In this document: piece after piece, positions 62,695-64,000 of the stretch | Layout of the letters: each line of letters begins with the position of its first letter | Numbering within the stretch: position 1 is the first letter of the stretch | Source of the DNA: Vagococcus proximus | Lineage (GTDB): Bacteria > Bacillota > Bacilli > Lactobacillales > Vagococcaceae | Length of the DNA stretch: 64,000 nucleotides | NCBI RefSeq assembly: GCF_029143285.1 | Contig: NZ_JAPDSH010000005.1 | Location: forward strand, 112,481 to 176,480 | Direction of reading: 5' to 3' | Translations under genes and position numbers: made by a program | The notes under the pieces: generated by a model | The model's database searches: none | The model's input: only the letters and a program-made list of their open reading frames with translations | Told to the model about the DNA's origin: nothing

Positions 62695-64000
62695 AAAAAT
62701 CTGCTTAGCATTAGCGAGTTTAATAGTAATAGGTATTGGGAATACAGCATATGCAGAATATGAACCAGCAAATTCCGATTTTATTGATATTTCCAATCAT
62801 CAAAAAGATTTACAACAAAGTTTTTTTAATGGCTTACCAAAGCAAGGGGTTTCAGGTATTGCTTTAAAAGTATCAGAAGGGAACTATTATATTGATGCTT
62901 ATGCTAGAAATAATATCGCAAGAGCAAGGGCAGCAGGGGTGAAAGTTAGTGCCTATCACTTTTCTCATTTTGAGACAGAGGCGGAAGCTAAAGTAGAAGC
63001 TGCATTTTTTGATAAATTACTTGTACAGAGTGGTTTTAATAAATCACAGGATGGTTATGTGGTATTAGATATAGAAAATCCTAATTCAGTATCACCTGAG
63101 AATTTAACACGCGCGGCAAATATATTTGTTAATGAATTAAAAGCGAAAGGTTATCCTAGAATTGATATTTATGTAGGAGATTATTATTTAAGATCTGAAT
63201 TAATAGCAAGTCAATTGGTAGTTAAAGATCCATGGATAGCTGCTTACCCAGATTATCCAGATCAACATATTTCAAGCGTAGCGCATAAAGGTGGAATGGG
63301 AGCTTGGCAATTTGCCGATAACGGTTGGATTGATGGTTATGATGGTATTTTAGATGTTAGTGTAGATTATTCTGGAAAGTATACAGCTAGTTCAGGTTCA
63401 ATTTATTATGAAGGACAAGCTATTAAGGGTTCAAAAAAAATATCGGTATCAGGATTGGATATTTATGATCGACCGGGACCGACTGCTCACTCTAAAGTAA
63501 TTGATAATACAAAGAATTATTTAAATAAAAAAGTAGATTTTACTAAACAAGTTAAAACCGATAAAGGGTTATTTAAGCAATTTGAATTTAATGGAAAAGT
63601 AATTGGCTTTGTTTCAGACAAAGCATTTAGCGATTTTGTTACGATTGTTAAAAAAACACCGGTTGATTATCAAGCAACAATCCATTCAACTGATGACGGT
63701 GTAAGAACATTACCATACGGTATGGAAAATTCAGAATTAATTGTAATGACTTCAGAGATTGTTAATCAGGAATTTCATATCACGGAAGAGTTAGAAGTAT
63801 CAAGTGGTAGTACATGGTTAAGATTAGAAAAAGATGGTAAATTTGTCGGTTATGTTGATAAATCAGCAACAGTAGCTTTTGTAACGATGACAGAAACACC
63901 TGTTAATTATGGAGTTAAAGTTATTTCTACGACTGATGGTATTAGAACATTGCCATATGGAATGAGACATTCTGATTTAATTGAGATGACATCTAAAGTG
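62672..64000 (+). CDS. GH25 lysozyme (muramidase) with SH3-like repeats, 3' end outside window
   Basis: 443 codons are visible without a stop. Signal peptide (ending near TAYAEYE), then a GH25 domain at about 36-230: DFIDISNHQ with the first catalytic Asp, VVLDIENPN with the DxE pair, and MGAWQFADNGWIDGYDG near its end. GW/SH3-like cell-wall modules follow: at least two matching copies around STDDGVRTLPYGM and STTDGIRTLPYGM, with YVDKSATVAFV and similar blocks between. It hydrolyses peptidoglycan and binds the wall via the repeats. It overlaps the preceding gene. Confidence 0.9.
   Translation, partial: MNDGYNYKKICLALASLIVIGIGNTAYAEYEPANSDFIDISNHQKDLQQSFFNGLPKQGVSGIALKVSEGNYYIDAYARNNIARARAAGVKVSAYHFSHFETEAEAKVEAAFFDKLLVQSGFNKSQDGYVVLDIENPNSVSPENLTRAANIFVNELKAKGYPRIDIYVGDYYLRSELIASQLVVKDPWIAAYPDYPDQHISSVAHKGGMGAWQFADNGWIDGYDGILDVSVDYSGKYTASSGSIYYEGQAIKGSKKISVSGLDIYDRPGPTAHSKVIDNTKNYLNKKVDFTKQVKTDKGLFKQFEFNGKVIGFVSDKAFSDFVTIVKKTPVDYQATIHSTDDGVRTLPYGMENSELIVMTSEIVNQEFHITEELEVSSGSTWLRLEKDGKFVGYVDKSATVAFVTMTETPVNYGVKVISTTDGIRTLPYGMRHSDLIEMTSKV

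Overview
The window looks like a chromosome segment of a low-GC Gram-positive coccus of the order Lactobacillales, most like Vagococcus or Enterococcus. This is inferred from the AT-rich composition, strong AGGAGG ribosome binding sites, WxL/DUF916 surface-protein clusters, LPXTG proteins, an Mga-type regulator and a CcpA (cre) site. No rRNA, tRNA, CRISPR array, phage or transposase gene was seen.

Region 1 (1-10189) is most of a glycyl-radical-enzyme microcompartment operon. It starts with the last 39 codons of the glycyl radical enzyme and its activase, which most resemble choline trimethylamine-lyase CutC/CutD. Downstream are shell proteins (EutS-like, a GrpU-like protein with a cysteine at the predicted pore, EutN, two PduA/EutM-like hexamers), an EutP-like GTPase, iron alcohol dehydrogenase, EutT-, EutJ- and EutQ-like proteins, CoA-acylating aldehyde dehydrogenase and PduL. 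The aldehyde made inside the shell would be split into alcohol (NADH recycled) and acyl-phosphate (ATP gained). A terminator ends the operon. A flavoprotein of the NADH oxidase family that lacks the redox cysteine follows.

Region 2 (10299-31405) is mixed housekeeping and accessory DNA: a peptidase S51, a YjbR-like protein, two GNAT acetyltransferases, a MarR regulator with a clear promoter and operator, two large paralogous proteins of unknown function (13196-14452 and 25999-27249), an Mga-like regulator next to two lipoproteins, a TudS-like desulfidase with an ECF S-component, a 2-hydroxyacid dehydrogenase with a YjiH-type membrane protein under an IclR regulator, a membrane serine hydrolase, a WYL regulator, and an ABC exporter with TetR and two tandem operator-like sites.

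Region 3 (31863-37583) is a WxL (Csc-type) surface cluster: a lectin-WxL protein, a small LPXTG protein, a WxL protein and a DUF916/DUF3324 protein. Region 4 (37737-47786) is a sialic-acid foraging operon under a strong promoter with a cre site: acetyl esterase, NanE, a three-part sugar ABC importer, a YesL-like protein and a secreted sialidase. Only 16 bases after the sialidase come a small secreted protein, a SipW-type signal peptidase and a TasA/CalY-type protein.

Region 5 (48930-55839) is a second, larger SipW module: signal peptidase, TasA/BsaA-like fibre candidate, LPXTG protein, a second SipW-type substrate and a 1198-residue RCC1-repeat secreted protein. This looks like a dedicated extracellular fibre or surface-assembly system and is the best candidate here for something poorly described. 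Region 6 (55887-64000) has a decayed ROK gene, a large YfhO-family membrane protein, a secreted beta-propeller protein, a membrane-anchored helical protein and a GH25 lysozyme with SH3-like repeats that runs off the window end. Three decayed genes (23179-23499, 48618-48871, 55887-56533) mark the edges of the accessory blocks.
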